Below are positions 8,634 through 17,189 of a DNA stretch of 64,000 nt, piece by piece. The stretch lies in the NCBI GenBank assembly GCA_041396705.1, contig JAWKYB010000003.1:186001-250000 (forward strand), written 5' to 3'. The stretch is from Alphaproteobacteria bacterium. Lineage in GTDB: Bacteria; Pseudomonadota; Alphaproteobacteria; CALKHQ01. The notes below the pieces were generated by a model. It was given only the letters and a program-made list of their open reading frames with translations. It did not search any database and was not told the origin of the DNA. The position numbers and the translations under genes are program-made. Within the stretch, counting starts at the first letter, position 1. Every line of letters begins with the position of its first letter.

Positions 8634-9767
8634 TCAGCCCCGCGCCGCCAGCGGCGTCACCGGCCTCTGCTCCGCGCCGCGATAGGCGCTGAGCGGGCGG
8701 ATCAGCTTGTTGTTGGCGCGCTGCTCGAACACGTGCGCGGCCCAGCCGGTGATCCGGCTCATCACGAAGATCGGGGTGAACATCGGGATGTCGAAGCCCA
8801 TCAGGTAGTAGGCCGGCCCGGTCGGGAAATCGAGATTGGGGTGGATGCCCTTCTCGGCGATCATGGTCTCGGCCAGGGTCGTCGACATCCGCACCCACTT
8901 GTCGCCGCCCTTGATCGCCGCCATCCGGTGAAAGGCCTGCGTCATCGTCGGCACCCGGCTGTCGCCGCTGCGGTAGACCCGGTGGCCGAAGCCCATGATC
9001 TTGCGCTTCTGCGCCAGCGCGTCGAGCATCCACTCCCGTGCCCGGTCGGGGTCGTCGATCTCCAGCATCATGTGCATCACCGCCTCGTTGGCGCCGCCGT
9101 GCAGCGGCCCCTTCAGCGCGCCGATCGCGCCGGTGATCGCCGAATGGATGTCGGATTCGGTCGAGGCGATCGTGCGGGCTGTGAAGGTCGAGGCGTTGAA
9201 CGAGTGTTCGGCATAGAGGATCAGCGAGATGTCGAAGCAGTTGACCACGTCGGCCGGCGGCACCTCGTCGAAGCACATGTGGAAGAAGTTCTCCGCCATC
9301 GACAGGTCGGCGCGCGGCGGGATCGGGCTCAGGTCGTTGCGCAGGCGATAGTCGGTGGCGATGATGGTCGGAATCCGCGCCAGCATCCGCATCGCCTTGG
9401 CCATGTCGGCCGCCGGGCTGTTGTCGCCGGCCTGGGTGTCCTCCACGCCGAGGAAGCTCACCGCCGTGCGCAGGGTGTCCATCGGGTGCGCGTCGTTGCG
9501 GAAACGGCCGATCACCGTCTGCAGTTCGTCGCTGATCTGGCGCTCGGCCCGCTCGGCCCGGCAGAAGGCGTCGAGCCGGGCGCGGTCGGGCAGGTCGTCG
9601 TGCAGCAGCAGGAAGGCGACCTCCTCGAAGCTGCAATGGTCGCTCAGGTCCTGCACCGCATAGCCGCGATAGGTCAGCGCGTTGGTCTCGACCATGACCT
9701 TCGACACCGCGGTGACGTCGGCCACCACCCCGGCCAGGCCGTACTTGATGTCTGCGTCGTCGGTCAC
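8634..9767 (-). CDS. prpC: 2-Methylcitrate synthase PrpC
   Basis: Citrate-synthase-fold enzyme of 377 residues that condenses propionyl-CoA with oxaloacetate to 2-methylcitrate. The family motifs are visible, including LHGGANEAVM and the catalytic region MGFGHRVYR; the length fits methylcitrate synthases rather than the longer type I citrate synthases. The start is a GTG at 9767 (reading MTDDADIKYGL). It lies between prpB and prpE on the same strand; the 109-base gap to prpB holds a palindromic repeat. Confidence 0.92.
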   Translation of the reverse strand: MTDDADIKYGLAGVVADVTAVSKVMVETNALTYRGYAVQDLSDHCSFEEVAFLLLHDDLPDRARLDAFCRAERAERQISDELQTVIGRFRNDAHPMDTLRTAVSFLGVEDTQAGDNSPAADMAKAMRMLARIPTIIATDYRLRNDLSPIPPRADLSMAENFFHMCFDEVPPADVVNCFDISLILYAEHSFNASTFTARTIASTESDIHSAITGAIGALKGPLHGGANEAVMHMMLEIDDPDRAREWMLDALAQKRKIMGFGHRVYRSGDSRVPTMTQAFHRMAAIKGGDKWVRMSTTLAETMIAEKGIHPNLDFPTGPAYYLMGFDIPMFTPIFVMSRITGWAAHVFEQRANNKLIRPLSAYRGAEQRPVTPLAARG

Positions 9768-9820
9768 GGCAGGTCCTCCCCCGATCGTTCTTTCATTCTG
9801 CCTGCCGCGCGTCCGTCCGA

Positions 9821-9849
9821 GTCATGCCCGGGCTTGTCCCGGCCATGAC
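9821..9849. repeat. REP-like palindrome
   Basis: GTCATGCCCGGG and CCCGGCCATGAC form a 12-bp stem with one mismatch around a 5-base loop, in the prpB-prpC gap. The same GTCATGCCCGG core recurs at 50788, so it is a dispersed intergenic repeat of this genome. Confidence 0.7.
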
Positions 9850-9876
9850 GAAGAGCACGTGGACCGGCTTGCGCGG

Positions 9877-10770
9877 CTACACCTTGAAGTTGAAGATGGA
9901 CTGGTCGAAGTCGTTGTAGTCCTCGTAGCGCAGCAGGGCATAGAGGTCGCGGCGGTGCTGCATGCGGTCGAGCAGGCCGGACTGCGTACCCTTCTCGATG
10001 ATCTCGCGCAGGCCGTCCTCGGTCGCCTTCATCGCCAGCCGCAGCGTCGTCACCGGATAGATCACGACGTTGTAGCCGAGGTCGGCGAGCTGGTCGGCGG
10101 TGAGCAGGTCCGACTTGCCGAACTCGGTCATGTTGGCCAGCAGCGGCACGGCCAGCGCCTTGCGCATCGCCGCGAACTCCGAGGCGTCGGCCATCGCTTC
10201 CGGAAAGACCATGTCGGCGCCGGCATCGACATAGGCCTTGGCCCGATCGATCGCCTTGTCCAGCCCCTCGATGGCGCGGGAGTCGGTGCGCGCGATCAGC
10301 ACGAAGTTGGGGTCGCGCTTGGCGTCGGCGGCGGCGCGGATGCGCCGCACCATCTCCGCCGTCTCGACCACCGCCTTGTTGTCGAGGTGGCCGCAGCGCT
10401 TCGGCGCGACCTGGTCCTCCAGGTGACAGCCGGCCAGGCCGCGCTCCTCCATCGTCCGGATGCTGCGCGCGGCGCTCATCGGCTCGCCGAAGCCGGTGTC
10501 GCAGTCGACGATCGCCGGCAGGTCGGTGGCGCGGGCAATCTGCTCGGCCCGGCCGGACACCTCGGTCAGCGTGGTCAGGCCGATGTCGGGCAGGCCGAGG
10601 TCGGCCGAAAGCACCGCGCCGGAGACGTAGACGCCGTCGAAGCCGATGTTCTGGATCGACATCGCGACCAGCGGCGAGAAGGCGCCGGGAAAGCGCAGCA
10701 GCCGGCCGCTGGCCAGCGCGGCGCGGAAGTCGGCCCGCTTCTGCCGGGCGTCCTTGGTGGTGAACAGCAT
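9877..10770 (-). CDS. prpB: 2-Methylisocitrate lyase PrpB
   Basis: Enzyme of 297 residues in the isocitrate lyase/PEP mutase superfamily. It cleaves 2-methylisocitrate to pyruvate and succinate, the last step of the methylcitrate cycle. The catalytic PKRCGH loop is present with Cys126, along with the Mg-binding DCDTGFGEP segment (89-97). The ATG at 10770 shares one base with the prpD stop (TGATG), which indicates translational coupling. The frame stays open upstream, but that stretch lies opposite the prpD reading frame and is not protein-like. Confidence 0.93.
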   Translation of the reverse strand: MLFTTKDARQKRADFRAALASGRLLRFPGAFSPLVAMSIQNIGFDGVYVSGAVLSADLGLPDIGLTTLTEVSGRAEQIARATDLPAIVDCDTGFGEPMSAARSIRTMEERGLAGCHLEDQVAPKRCGHLDNKAVVETAEMVRRIRAAADAKRDPNFVLIARTDSRAIEGLDKAIDRAKAYVDAGADMVFPEAMADASEFAAMRKALAVPLLANMTEFGKSDLLTADQLADLGYNVVIYPVTTLRLAMKATEDGLREIIEKGTQSGLLDRMQHRRDLYALLRYEDYNDFDQSIFNFKV

Positions 10771-12287
10771 CAGAACAGCCCCTTCGCCGGGTTGGACTGC
10801 AGGCGGCCGGGCGCCAGCGCCACGTTGAGCTCGCCCATCCGCGCGGCCGGCACGTCGGGCAGCGCCTCGACCGCGGCCAGGAAGCGGTCGCGCTCCGCCT
10901 TGTCGACCACGCCCTCGGTCAGCGTGTCGAACTTGCCGATGTAGTCGGGCCGGCGGAACGGCGCGGCGCCCAGCGAATGGGCGTTGGCCACGGCCAACTC
11001 GTCGACCAGCTTGGAGCCGTCGGCGAAAGTCACCTCCAGCCGGCCGCCGAACGCCTTCTCCTTCGCGTCGGTGGCGTGGTAGCGCCGGGTCCATTCCGGC
11101 TCTTCAACCGTGCGGATCTTGTGCCACAGCCGCACCGTGTCGGCCCGGTTGGCCCGCTCGGGCGCGTAGGAGCGGACGTGGTGCCATTCGCCGTCCTGCA
11201 GCGCCACCGCCAGGATGTACATGATCGAATGGTCCAGCGTCTCGCGGCTGGCCTGCGGGTCCATCTTCTGCGGGTCGTTGGCGCCGGTGCCGATCACATA
11301 GTGGGTGTGGTGGCTGGTCCTGAGCAGGATATCGCCGACCTTGTCCCAGTCGCCGCCGGTGCGCGCCCGGATCTCCTTGCCGACGCGGAAGGCGAGGTCG
11401 ATCAGTGCCTGGCTCTGATACTCGGCCGAATGCTGCTTGGTATAGCTGTCGAGGATCGCGCGCTTCGGCTCGCCCGGCTCCGGCAGCGGCACGTGATACT
11501 CGGCCTTGGGCCCGTCGAGCATCCAGGCGATCACGCTGTCCTCGCCCTCGTAGATCGGCGAGGGCGCGCCTTCGCCGCGCATGGCGCGGTCGACCGCCTC
11601 GATCGCCAGCTTGCCGGCGTGGCTGGGCGCGAACGCCTTCCAGCTGGAGATCTCGCCCTTGCGCGACTGGCGCGTGGCGGTGGTGACGTGCAGCGCCTGC
11701 TGCACCGCCTGGTAGATGGTGTCGACGTCGAGGCCGAGCATGGCGCCGATGCCGGCCGCCGCCGACGGGCCCAGGTGGGCGACGTGGTCGATCTTGTGCT
11801 TGTGCAGGCAGATCGCCTTGACCAGGTCGATCTGCACCTCGTAGCCGGTGGCAAGCCCGCGCATCAGCGCCTTGCCGTCGCAGCCCATCTGCTGCGCCAC
11901 CGCCAGGATCGGCGGGATATTGTCGCCGGGATGCGAATAGTCGGCGGCGAGGAAGGTGTCGTGGAAGTCGAGCTCTCGCACCGCGGTGCCGTTGGCCCAG
12001 GCCGCCCATTCGGCGCAGAAGCGGCGGTCGCCAGGGAGGCCGAACACGGTCGCACCGCCGGCGCGCGGATGCGCCTCCGCCTGCGCGCGGGCGGTCATCA
12101 CCGGGCGCCGGTTGACCGAGGCCATCGCCACCGCCGCATTGTCGATGATGCGGTTGACGATCATCTCGGCGACGTCGTCGTCCACGTGCACCGGGTCGGC
12201 CGCCACCTGCGCGATCTTGTAGGCCAGCTGCCCGGCCTTCGGCAGGCGGTCCTTTTCCGGGTGGACGGTGACGACATGGGTCTTCAT
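10770..12287 (-). CDS. prpD: 2-Methylcitrate dehydratase PrpD (MmgE/PrpD family)
   Basis: Iron-sulfur-independent dehydratase of 505 residues that converts 2-methylcitrate to 2-methyl-cis-aconitate. The MmgE/PrpD signature is clear in the N-terminal helical domain (IDNAAVAMASVNRRPVMTAR) and in HTFLAADYSHPGDN-type residues (around 95-110, reading DFHDTFLAADYSHPGDN). It is the first gene of the prp run, with ATG at 12287 (MKTHVVTV). The frame extends far upstream, but there it lies opposite pccR. Transcription should start in the 138-base divergent region shared with pccR. Confidence 0.92.
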   Translation of the reverse strand: MKTHVVTVHPEKDRLPKAGQLAYKIAQVAADPVHVDDDVAEMIVNRIIDNAAVAMASVNRRPVMTARAQAEAHPRAGGATVFGLPGDRRFCAEWAAWANGTAVRELDFHDTFLAADYSHPGDNIPPILAVAQQMGCDGKALMRGLATGYEVQIDLVKAICLHKHKIDHVAHLGPSAAAGIGAMLGLDVDTIYQAVQQALHVTTATRQSRKGEISSWKAFAPSHAGKLAIEAVDRAMRGEGAPSPIYEGEDSVIAWMLDGPKAEYHVPLPEPGEPKRAILDSYTKQHSAEYQSQALIDLAFRVGKEIRARTGGDWDKVGDILLRTSHHTHYVIGTGANDPQKMDPQASRETLDHSIMYILAVALQDGEWHHVRSYAPERANRADTVRLWHKIRTVEEPEWTRRYHATDAKEKAFGGRLEVTFADGSKLVDELAVANAHSLGAAPFRRPDYIGKFDTLTEGVVDKAERDRFLAAVEALPDVPAARMGELNVALAPGRLQSNPAKGLF

Positions 12288-12425
12288 CGGCGTTGAATCC
12301 TGATCGCTGAGGGGCGCTTGCATCTTCCGGCATTCGGGCGCGAAAGCAAATCCGGATTGTGCTGAAACGGCCAGTCTGTAAAGTTCGCACGATACGCAGT
12401 TGCGATTTTGCGAAGTTGTGAATCG
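12288..12425. promoter_or_regulatory. Divergent prpD/pccR control region with TTGCGAA-type sites
   Basis: This 138-base gap separates prpD from its regulator. On the plus strand TTGCGA (12400) and TTGCGAA (12408) lie 8 bases apart in tandem, and an inverted TTCGCA lies at 12384. Known PccR/ScfR-type operators are paired TTTGCAAA-like half-sites, so these repeats are good operator candidates. The pairing with this regulator is inferred. Confidence 0.5.
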
Positions 12426-13847
12426 ATGGACGATGCCAAGCTGTTTCTCGGCCACAAGCTGAAGGCGCTGCGCGACGAGCGCCGGCTGACCCAGGCCGAT
12501 CTCGCCGGCCGCCTCGGCCTGTCGCTGAGCTACGTCAGCCAGTTGGAGAACAACCAACGGCCGGTGACGGCGACCGTGCTGGTGGCGCTGAGCCGCGCCT
12601 TCGGCATCGACGTCGGCGAGTTCGCCGAGGACGACCACGAGCGCATCGTCGCCGACCTGCGCGAGACGCTGGGCGACCCGATCTTCGCCGGCCAGGCGCC
12701 GGGGCTGCAGGAGATCAAGCAGGTGGCCGCCACCGCGCCCAACGTCGCCCGCAGCCTGATCGTCATGCATCGCGAGACGCGGCGCCTGCGCGAGCGGCTG
12801 CGCGCCGTCGACGACAGCCTCGCCTCGCCCGACGGCGGCCAGGAGGGCGCGCTGCTGCCCTATGAGGAGGTCCGCGACTACTTCCACTACCACAACAACT
12901 ACGTCGACGGGCTCGACCGCGCGGCCGAGCTCATGGCCGAGCAGATCGGCATCGGCGGCGAGGACAACGGCCGGCTGCTGGCCGACGTGCTGCGCCGCGA
13001 GCTGGACGTGCGCGTCGCCATGAACCTGGACGACCCGTCGGCGCAGCGCTTCTGGCGTTTCGACCGCAGCGCCGGCGTGATCGCGATAAACCCGGCGCTG
13101 GACCGGCCCAGCATCGCCTTCCTGCTCGCCCACCAGGTCGGCCTGCTGCGCCACGGCCGCGAGATCGACGCCATCGTCGCCGGGTCGGAGCTGGTCAGCG
13201 CCGACGCGCGCGCGATCTGCCGGATCGCGCTGGCCAACTATTTCGCCGGCGCACTGCTGATGCCCTATGGCCGGTTCCTGCAGCAGGCGCGCGAGCTGCG
13301 CCACGACCTGGAGCGGCTGCAGCTGGCGTTCGGCACCAGCCTGCAGCAGGTCGCCCACCGGCTGAGCACGCTGCAGCGGCCGAGTGCGCGCGGCGTGCCG
13401 TTCTTCTTCGTGCGCGTCGACCAGGCCGGCAACATCACCAAGCGGCACAGCGCGACCTCATTCCAGTTCGCGCGCTTCGGCGGAACCTGCCCGCTGTGGA
13501 ACGTGCACCAGGCCTTCGTGACGCCGGGCCGCTTCCTGGTCCAGCTCGCCGAGATGCCCGACGGCAAGCGCTATCTCTGCATCGCCCGCAGCGTGGTCAA
13601 GCGCGGCCGCGGCTATCTGGAGCAGGACCGGCGCTACGCCATCGGGCTCGGTTGCGAGTTCGCCCATGCCGGCGAGCTGGTCTATGCCTCCGGTCTCGAC
13701 CTCGACGACGCCCGCTCCTACGTCAAGATCGGGGTCAACTGCCGCATCTGCGAACGGGTCGAATGCCCGCAGCGCGCCTTCCCGCCGATCGACCGCGCGA
13801 TCCTGCTTGACCCGAGCCGGCGCGACGCGGTGCCCTACGCGTTCTGA
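12426..13847 (+). CDS. pccR: Short-chain fatty acyl transcriptional regulator (PccR/ScfR type)
   Basis: Regulator of 473 residues. An N-terminal XRE helix-turn-helix (about 8-65; RRLTQADLAGRLGLSLSYV) is followed by an IrrE-like middle region and the short-chain fatty acyl regulator C-terminal domain, ending in a Cys cluster CRICERVECPQRAF that may bind metal. Family members (PccR, RamB, ScfR) sense propionyl-CoA or acetyl-CoA status and control propionate or glyoxylate genes. The divergent arrangement with prpDBCE supports that role. The ATG at 12426 (MDDAKLF) is preferred over an ATG six codons upstream because it lines up with the family N-terminus. Confidence 0.85.
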   Translation: MDDAKLFLGHKLKALRDERRLTQADLAGRLGLSLSYVSQLENNQRPVTATVLVALSRAFGIDVGEFAEDDHERIVADLRETLGDPIFAGQAPGLQEIKQVAATAPNVARSLIVMHRETRRLRERLRAVDDSLASPDGGQEGALLPYEEVRDYFHYHNNYVDGLDRAAELMAEQIGIGGEDNGRLLADVLRRELDVRVAMNLDDPSAQRFWRFDRSAGVIAINPALDRPSIAFLLAHQVGLLRHGREIDAIVAGSELVSADARAICRIALANYFAGALLMPYGRFLQQARELRHDLERLQLAFGTSLQQVAHRLSTLQRPSARGVPFFFVRVDQAGNITKRHSATSFQFARFGGTCPLWNVHQAFVTPGRFLVQLAEMPDGKRYLCIARSVVKRGRGYLEQDRRYAIGLGCEFAHAGELVYASGLDLDDARSYVKIGVNCRICERVECPQRAFPPIDRAILLDPSRRDAVPYAF

Positions 13848-13896
13848 TCGCGTCGGCCGGGCGGAGGGTCGCGGCAAGGGAAGGGGGGGAGGCTGC

Positions 13897-14821
13897 GTGC
13901 CGGAGCTGCCCGACATCGAGGCCTATCTGCACGCGTTGCGGCCGCGGATCCAGGGCCGCACGTTCAAGGGCCTGCGCATCGCCAACCCATTCCTGCTGCG
14001 CAGCGTGACGCCGAAGCCGGACGCGCTCGCCGGCCAGCCGGTGGCGGTGCTGCGCCGCATCGGCAAGCGCATCGCCATCGGGCTGGCCAACGACCACTGG
14101 CTGGTGCTGCACCTGATGATCGCCGGCCGGCTGCAATGGCGCGATGCCGAAGGGGCGGCCATACCGGGCGGCCGCGGCGGCCAGGCGGCGTTCGATTTCG
14201 ACGGCGGCACGCTGCTGCTGACCGAAGCCGGCACCAAGCGGCGCGCCGCGCTGCACCTGGTCGCGTCGGCGGCCGAACTCGCGGCCCACGATCCCGGCGG
14301 CATCGAGCCGCTGGCGTGCGGCCGCGACGCCTTCGCCGCGCGGTTGCGCGCGGCCAACCACACGCTGAAGCGGGCGCTGACCGATCCGCAACTGTTCAGC
14401 GGCATCGGCAACGCCTATTCCGACGAGATCCTGCTGCGGGCCCGGCTGTCGCCGGTGACGATGACCGCGAGCCTGGACGACGCCGCGGTGGCGGCGCTGC
14501 ACGACGCCACGGTATCGACGCTCACCGAATGGCGCGACCGGCTGTGCGCCGAGGCCGAGCGGGCCTGGCCGGCCAAGGTGACCGCCTTCCGCGACGACAT
14601 GGCCGCCCACGGCCGGTTCGGCCGGCCCTGCCCGCAATGCGGCGCGCCGATCCAGCGCATCCGCTACGCCGACAACGAGACCAACTACTGCCCGCGCTGC
14701 CAGACCGGCGGCAAGGTGCTGGCCGACCGTTCGCTTATCGCGCCTGTTGAAGCAGGACTGGCCGCGCACGCTGGAGGCGCTGGAGCAGGCCGGGCTGGCG
14801 AAGCGCGGCGGCGGCCGCTAA
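13897..14821 (+). CDS. mutM: Formamidopyrimidine-DNA glycosylase-like protein, frameshifted near the 3' end
   Basis: Base-excision repair glycosylase/AP lyase of the Fpg/Nei family. The catalytic N-terminus (M)PELPDIEAYL carries Pro2 and Glu3, and the zinc finger reads CPQCGAPI ... YCPRCQTGG. The GTG at 13897 follows a strong AAGGGGGGAGG site. After CQTGGKVLADRSL the frame slips: CTTA at 14734-14737 holds one base too many. The next frame continues as SRLLKQDWPRTLEALEQAG and stops at TAA 14819. Without the correction the frame reads through 54 codons of intergenic sequence into the next gene. The extra base is probably a sequencing error. The variant start DIEAYL suggests a branch apart from classical MutM. 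Confidence 0.85.
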
Positions 14822-14849
14822 GACGACGTCTGCGATGTTCGCCTTCTCT

Positions 14850-14954
14850 CCGTCATTGCGAGGCGCGACGCGACGCGGCCATCCGGCGGACCCGCTGGAG
14901 GGCCGGTGCGCCGGCCCGGCTTGCCGCGCCGCCGCCGTCGGCGCGCAGTGACGG
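14850..14954. repeat. Palindromic intergenic element with terminal inverted repeats
   Basis: CCGTCATTGCGAGGC at the left end is inverted, with few mismatches, as GCGCGCAGTGACGG at the right end, enclosing about 75 GC-rich bases with internal complementarity. This matches the well-known CGTCATTGCGAGG-type palindromic repeats scattered between genes in many Alphaproteobacteria. It fills most of the gap between mutM and the ThDP enzyme. Confidence 0.7.
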
Positions 14955-14982
14955 CAGACCAAGTGGCAGGGACCGTAACCGC

Positions 14983-16647
14983 ATGAACCGACCCAACTTC
15001 CGACACGGCGGCGCGCTGCTGGCCGAACAGCTGGCCCGGCTCGGCTGCGAACGCGTGTTCTGCGTGCCGGGCGAAAGCTATCTCGCCGCGCTGGACGGAC
15101 TCTACGACCAGGCCATCGACGTGGTCACCTGCCGGCACGAGGGCGGGGCGACGGTGATGGCCGAGGCCGACGGCAAGCTGACCGGACGGCCCGGCGTCGC
15201 CTTCGTCACGCGCGGCCCCGGCGCCACCCACGGCAGCGTCGGCGTGCACATCGCCCGGCAGGACTCCACGCCGATGATCCTGTTCGTCGGCCAGGTCGGC
15301 CGCAGCATGCTCGACCGCGAGGCGTTCCAGGAGGTCGACTACCGCCTGTTCTTCGCGCCGCTGGCCAAGTGGGTCGCGCAGATCGACCGCGCCGATCGGA
15401 TCCCCGAATATGTCGCCCGCGCCTGGTCGGTCGCCATGGCGGGGCGGCCCGGCCCGGTGGTGCTGGCGCTGCCCGAGGACATGCTGAGCGGCCCCGCCGA
15501 GGCGCCGCTGCGCCCGCCGGTGCCGACGCCGGCGGTGGCGCCGGCGCCCGACGCGGTCGCTGCGGTGGCGGAACGGCTGGCTTCGTCCCGCCGGCCGGTG
15601 GTGCTGCTGGGCGGCAGCCCGTGGTCGGCGGCCGGCCGCGACGCGATCCAGCGCTTCGCCGCGGCGTGGTCGATCCCGGTCGCCGCGGTGTTCCGCCGCC
15701 AGGACCATATCGACAACGCCCATCCCTGCTATGCCGGCGACTACGGCATCGGCGCCAATCCGAAGCTGGTCGAGCGGGTGGCGCAGTCCGACTGCGTGCT
15801 CGCGCTGGGCCCGCGGCTGGGCGAGATGACCACCGCCGGCTACAGCCGCTTCGACCCGGCCCGCACCGCCGAGACCCTGATCCACGTCCATCCGGACCCG
15901 GCCGAGCCGGGCAGCGTGTTCCCGGTGGCGCTGGCGGTAGCTGCGGCGCCCGACGCCTTCGCTCGGGCGCTGGCCGATGTCGCGCCGCCGCAAGCGGTTG
16001 CCTGGGCGGGCGCGGCAGACGCGGCGCATGCCGAATACGCGCGCTGGAATGCGCCGGTCGACAGCCCGGGCGACGTCAGGCTCGCCCACGTCGTCGCCTG
16101 GCTCGCCGCCAACCTGCCGGAGGACACCATCGTCGCCAACGGCGCCGGCAACTACAGCGCCTGGGTGCACCGATTCCACCGCTATCGCCGCCATGGCTGC
16201 CAGCTGGCGCCGACCAACGGCTCGATGGGCTACGGCCTGCCCGCCGCGGTCGCGGCCAAGCTGCGCCACCCCGACCGCACCGTCGTCGCATTCGCCGGCG
16301 ACGGCTGCTTCATGATGGCCTCGCAGGAACTGGCCACCGCGGTCCAGCACGGCGCGGCCATCGTCGTCGTGATCGTCAACAACGGGCTCTACGGCACCAT
16401 CCGCATGCACCAGGAGCGGGCCTATCCGGGCCGGCGCATCGCCACCGACCTCGCCAACCCGGACTTCGTCTCGCTGGCGGCGGCCTATGGCTGCCACGGG
16501 GCGCGGGTGACCCGCACCGACGACTTCCCGGCGGCGTTCCGCGCGGCCTGCGACAGCGGCCGGCCGGCGGTGATCGAACTGGTGGTCGACCCCGAGGCGA
16601 TCACCCCCACCACAACCCTCAGCGCAATCAGGGCTTCTGCAGGATGA
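14983..16647 (+). CDS. Thiamine diphosphate-dependent enzyme, acetolactate synthase-like
   Basis: ThDP enzyme of 554 residues. The pyrimidine-binding domain has the activating Glu53 (RHEGGATVMAEADG), followed by a central Rossmann domain. The PP domain carries the metal/ThDP motif beginning GDGCFMMASQELATA and ending VNNGLYGTIRMHQ. There is no adjacent acetolactate synthase small subunit, so it is more likely a decarboxylase or carboligase (oxalyl-CoA, benzoylformate or glyoxylate carboligase-like) of unknown substrate. Its stop overlaps the start of the GNAT gene (ATGA), implying a joint role. Confidence 0.8.
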   Translation: MNRPNFRHGGALLAEQLARLGCERVFCVPGESYLAALDGLYDQAIDVVTCRHEGGATVMAEADGKLTGRPGVAFVTRGPGATHGSVGVHIARQDSTPMILFVGQVGRSMLDREAFQEVDYRLFFAPLAKWVAQIDRADRIPEYVARAWSVAMAGRPGPVVLALPEDMLSGPAEAPLRPPVPTPAVAPAPDAVAAVAERLASSRRPVVLLGGSPWSAAGRDAIQRFAAAWSIPVAAVFRRQDHIDNAHPCYAGDYGIGANPKLVERVAQSDCVLALGPRLGEMTTAGYSRFDPARTAETLIHVHPDPAEPGSVFPVALAVAAAPDAFARALADVAPPQAVAWAGAADAAHAEYARWNAPVDSPGDVRLAHVVAWLAANLPEDTIVANGAGNYSAWVHRFHRYRRHGCQLAPTNGSMGYGLPAAVAAKLRHPDRTVVAFAGDGCFMMASQELATAVQHGAAIVVVIVNNGLYGTIRMHQERAYPGRRIATDLANPDFVSLAAAYGCHGARVTRTDDFPAAFRAACDSGRPAVIELVVDPEAITPTTTLSAIRASAG

Positions 16648-17108
16648 CGGACCAACTGACCATCGAACCGGTCGCCGCGCACCACAAGGCGCAGTGGCTG
16701 ACGCTCTATGCCGGCTATGCCGACTTCTACCACTCGCCGCTGGGGCCGGAGGGCGCGGAGGTCGTCTGGGGCTGGCTGATGGACCCGGGCCACGTGTTCG
16801 AGGGCCTGGTCGCGCGCCAGGACGACCGGCTGGTCGGGCTGGTCCACTTCCGCGCGATGCCGAGCCCGCTGCGGGCCAAGGACGCAGGCTTCATCGACGA
16901 CCTGTTCGTCGATCCGGACCGCCGCGGCACCGGCGCCGCCGAGGCGCTGATGCTGGCGGTCTACGACATCGCCCAGGCCCGCGGCTGGCCGCTGCTGCGC
17001 TGGATCACCAGCGACAGCAACTACCGCGCCCGCGCCGTCTACGACCGCATCGCGGTCAAGTCGCAATGGGCGATGTACGAGAAGAAGTTCGACCCGACCG
17101 CCTATTAA
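16644..17108 (+). CDS. GNAT family N-acetyltransferase
   Basis: Acetyltransferase of 154 residues that transfers an acetyl group from acetyl-CoA to an unknown amine. The acetyl-CoA-binding motif A reads FVDPDRRGTGAAEALM, followed by motif B around LLRWITSDSNYRARAVYDRI, as in small GNATs of the Rim or phosphinothricin type. The ATG lies in the ATGA overlap with the upstream ThDP enzyme gene, so the two are translationally coupled. Confidence 0.85.
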   Translation: MTDQLTIEPVAAHHKAQWLTLYAGYADFYHSPLGPEGAEVVWGWLMDPGHVFEGLVARQDDRLVGLVHFRAMPSPLRAKDAGFIDDLFVDPDRRGTGAAEALMLAVYDIAQARGWPLLRWITSDSNYRARAVYDRIAVKSQWAMYEKKFDPTAY

Positions 17109-17189
17109 CCGCGCGGCACCGTTTCCGATTTACCGATTCGAATCCGGCCGCCCGTAATCTGGCGCCCCCGGTCCGGCGGAGACTCGAAC

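Noticed and set aside
13666..16647. 993-codon frame that looks like a MutM-ThDP enzyme fusion
   Set aside because: The join passes through a frameshift and a palindromic intergenic element; correcting one base gives the normal MutM C-terminus and stop.
14983..16647. Acetolactate synthase large subunit (ilvB)
   Set aside because: No small subunit is present and there is no link to branched-chain amino acid genes; only the ThDP fold is supported.
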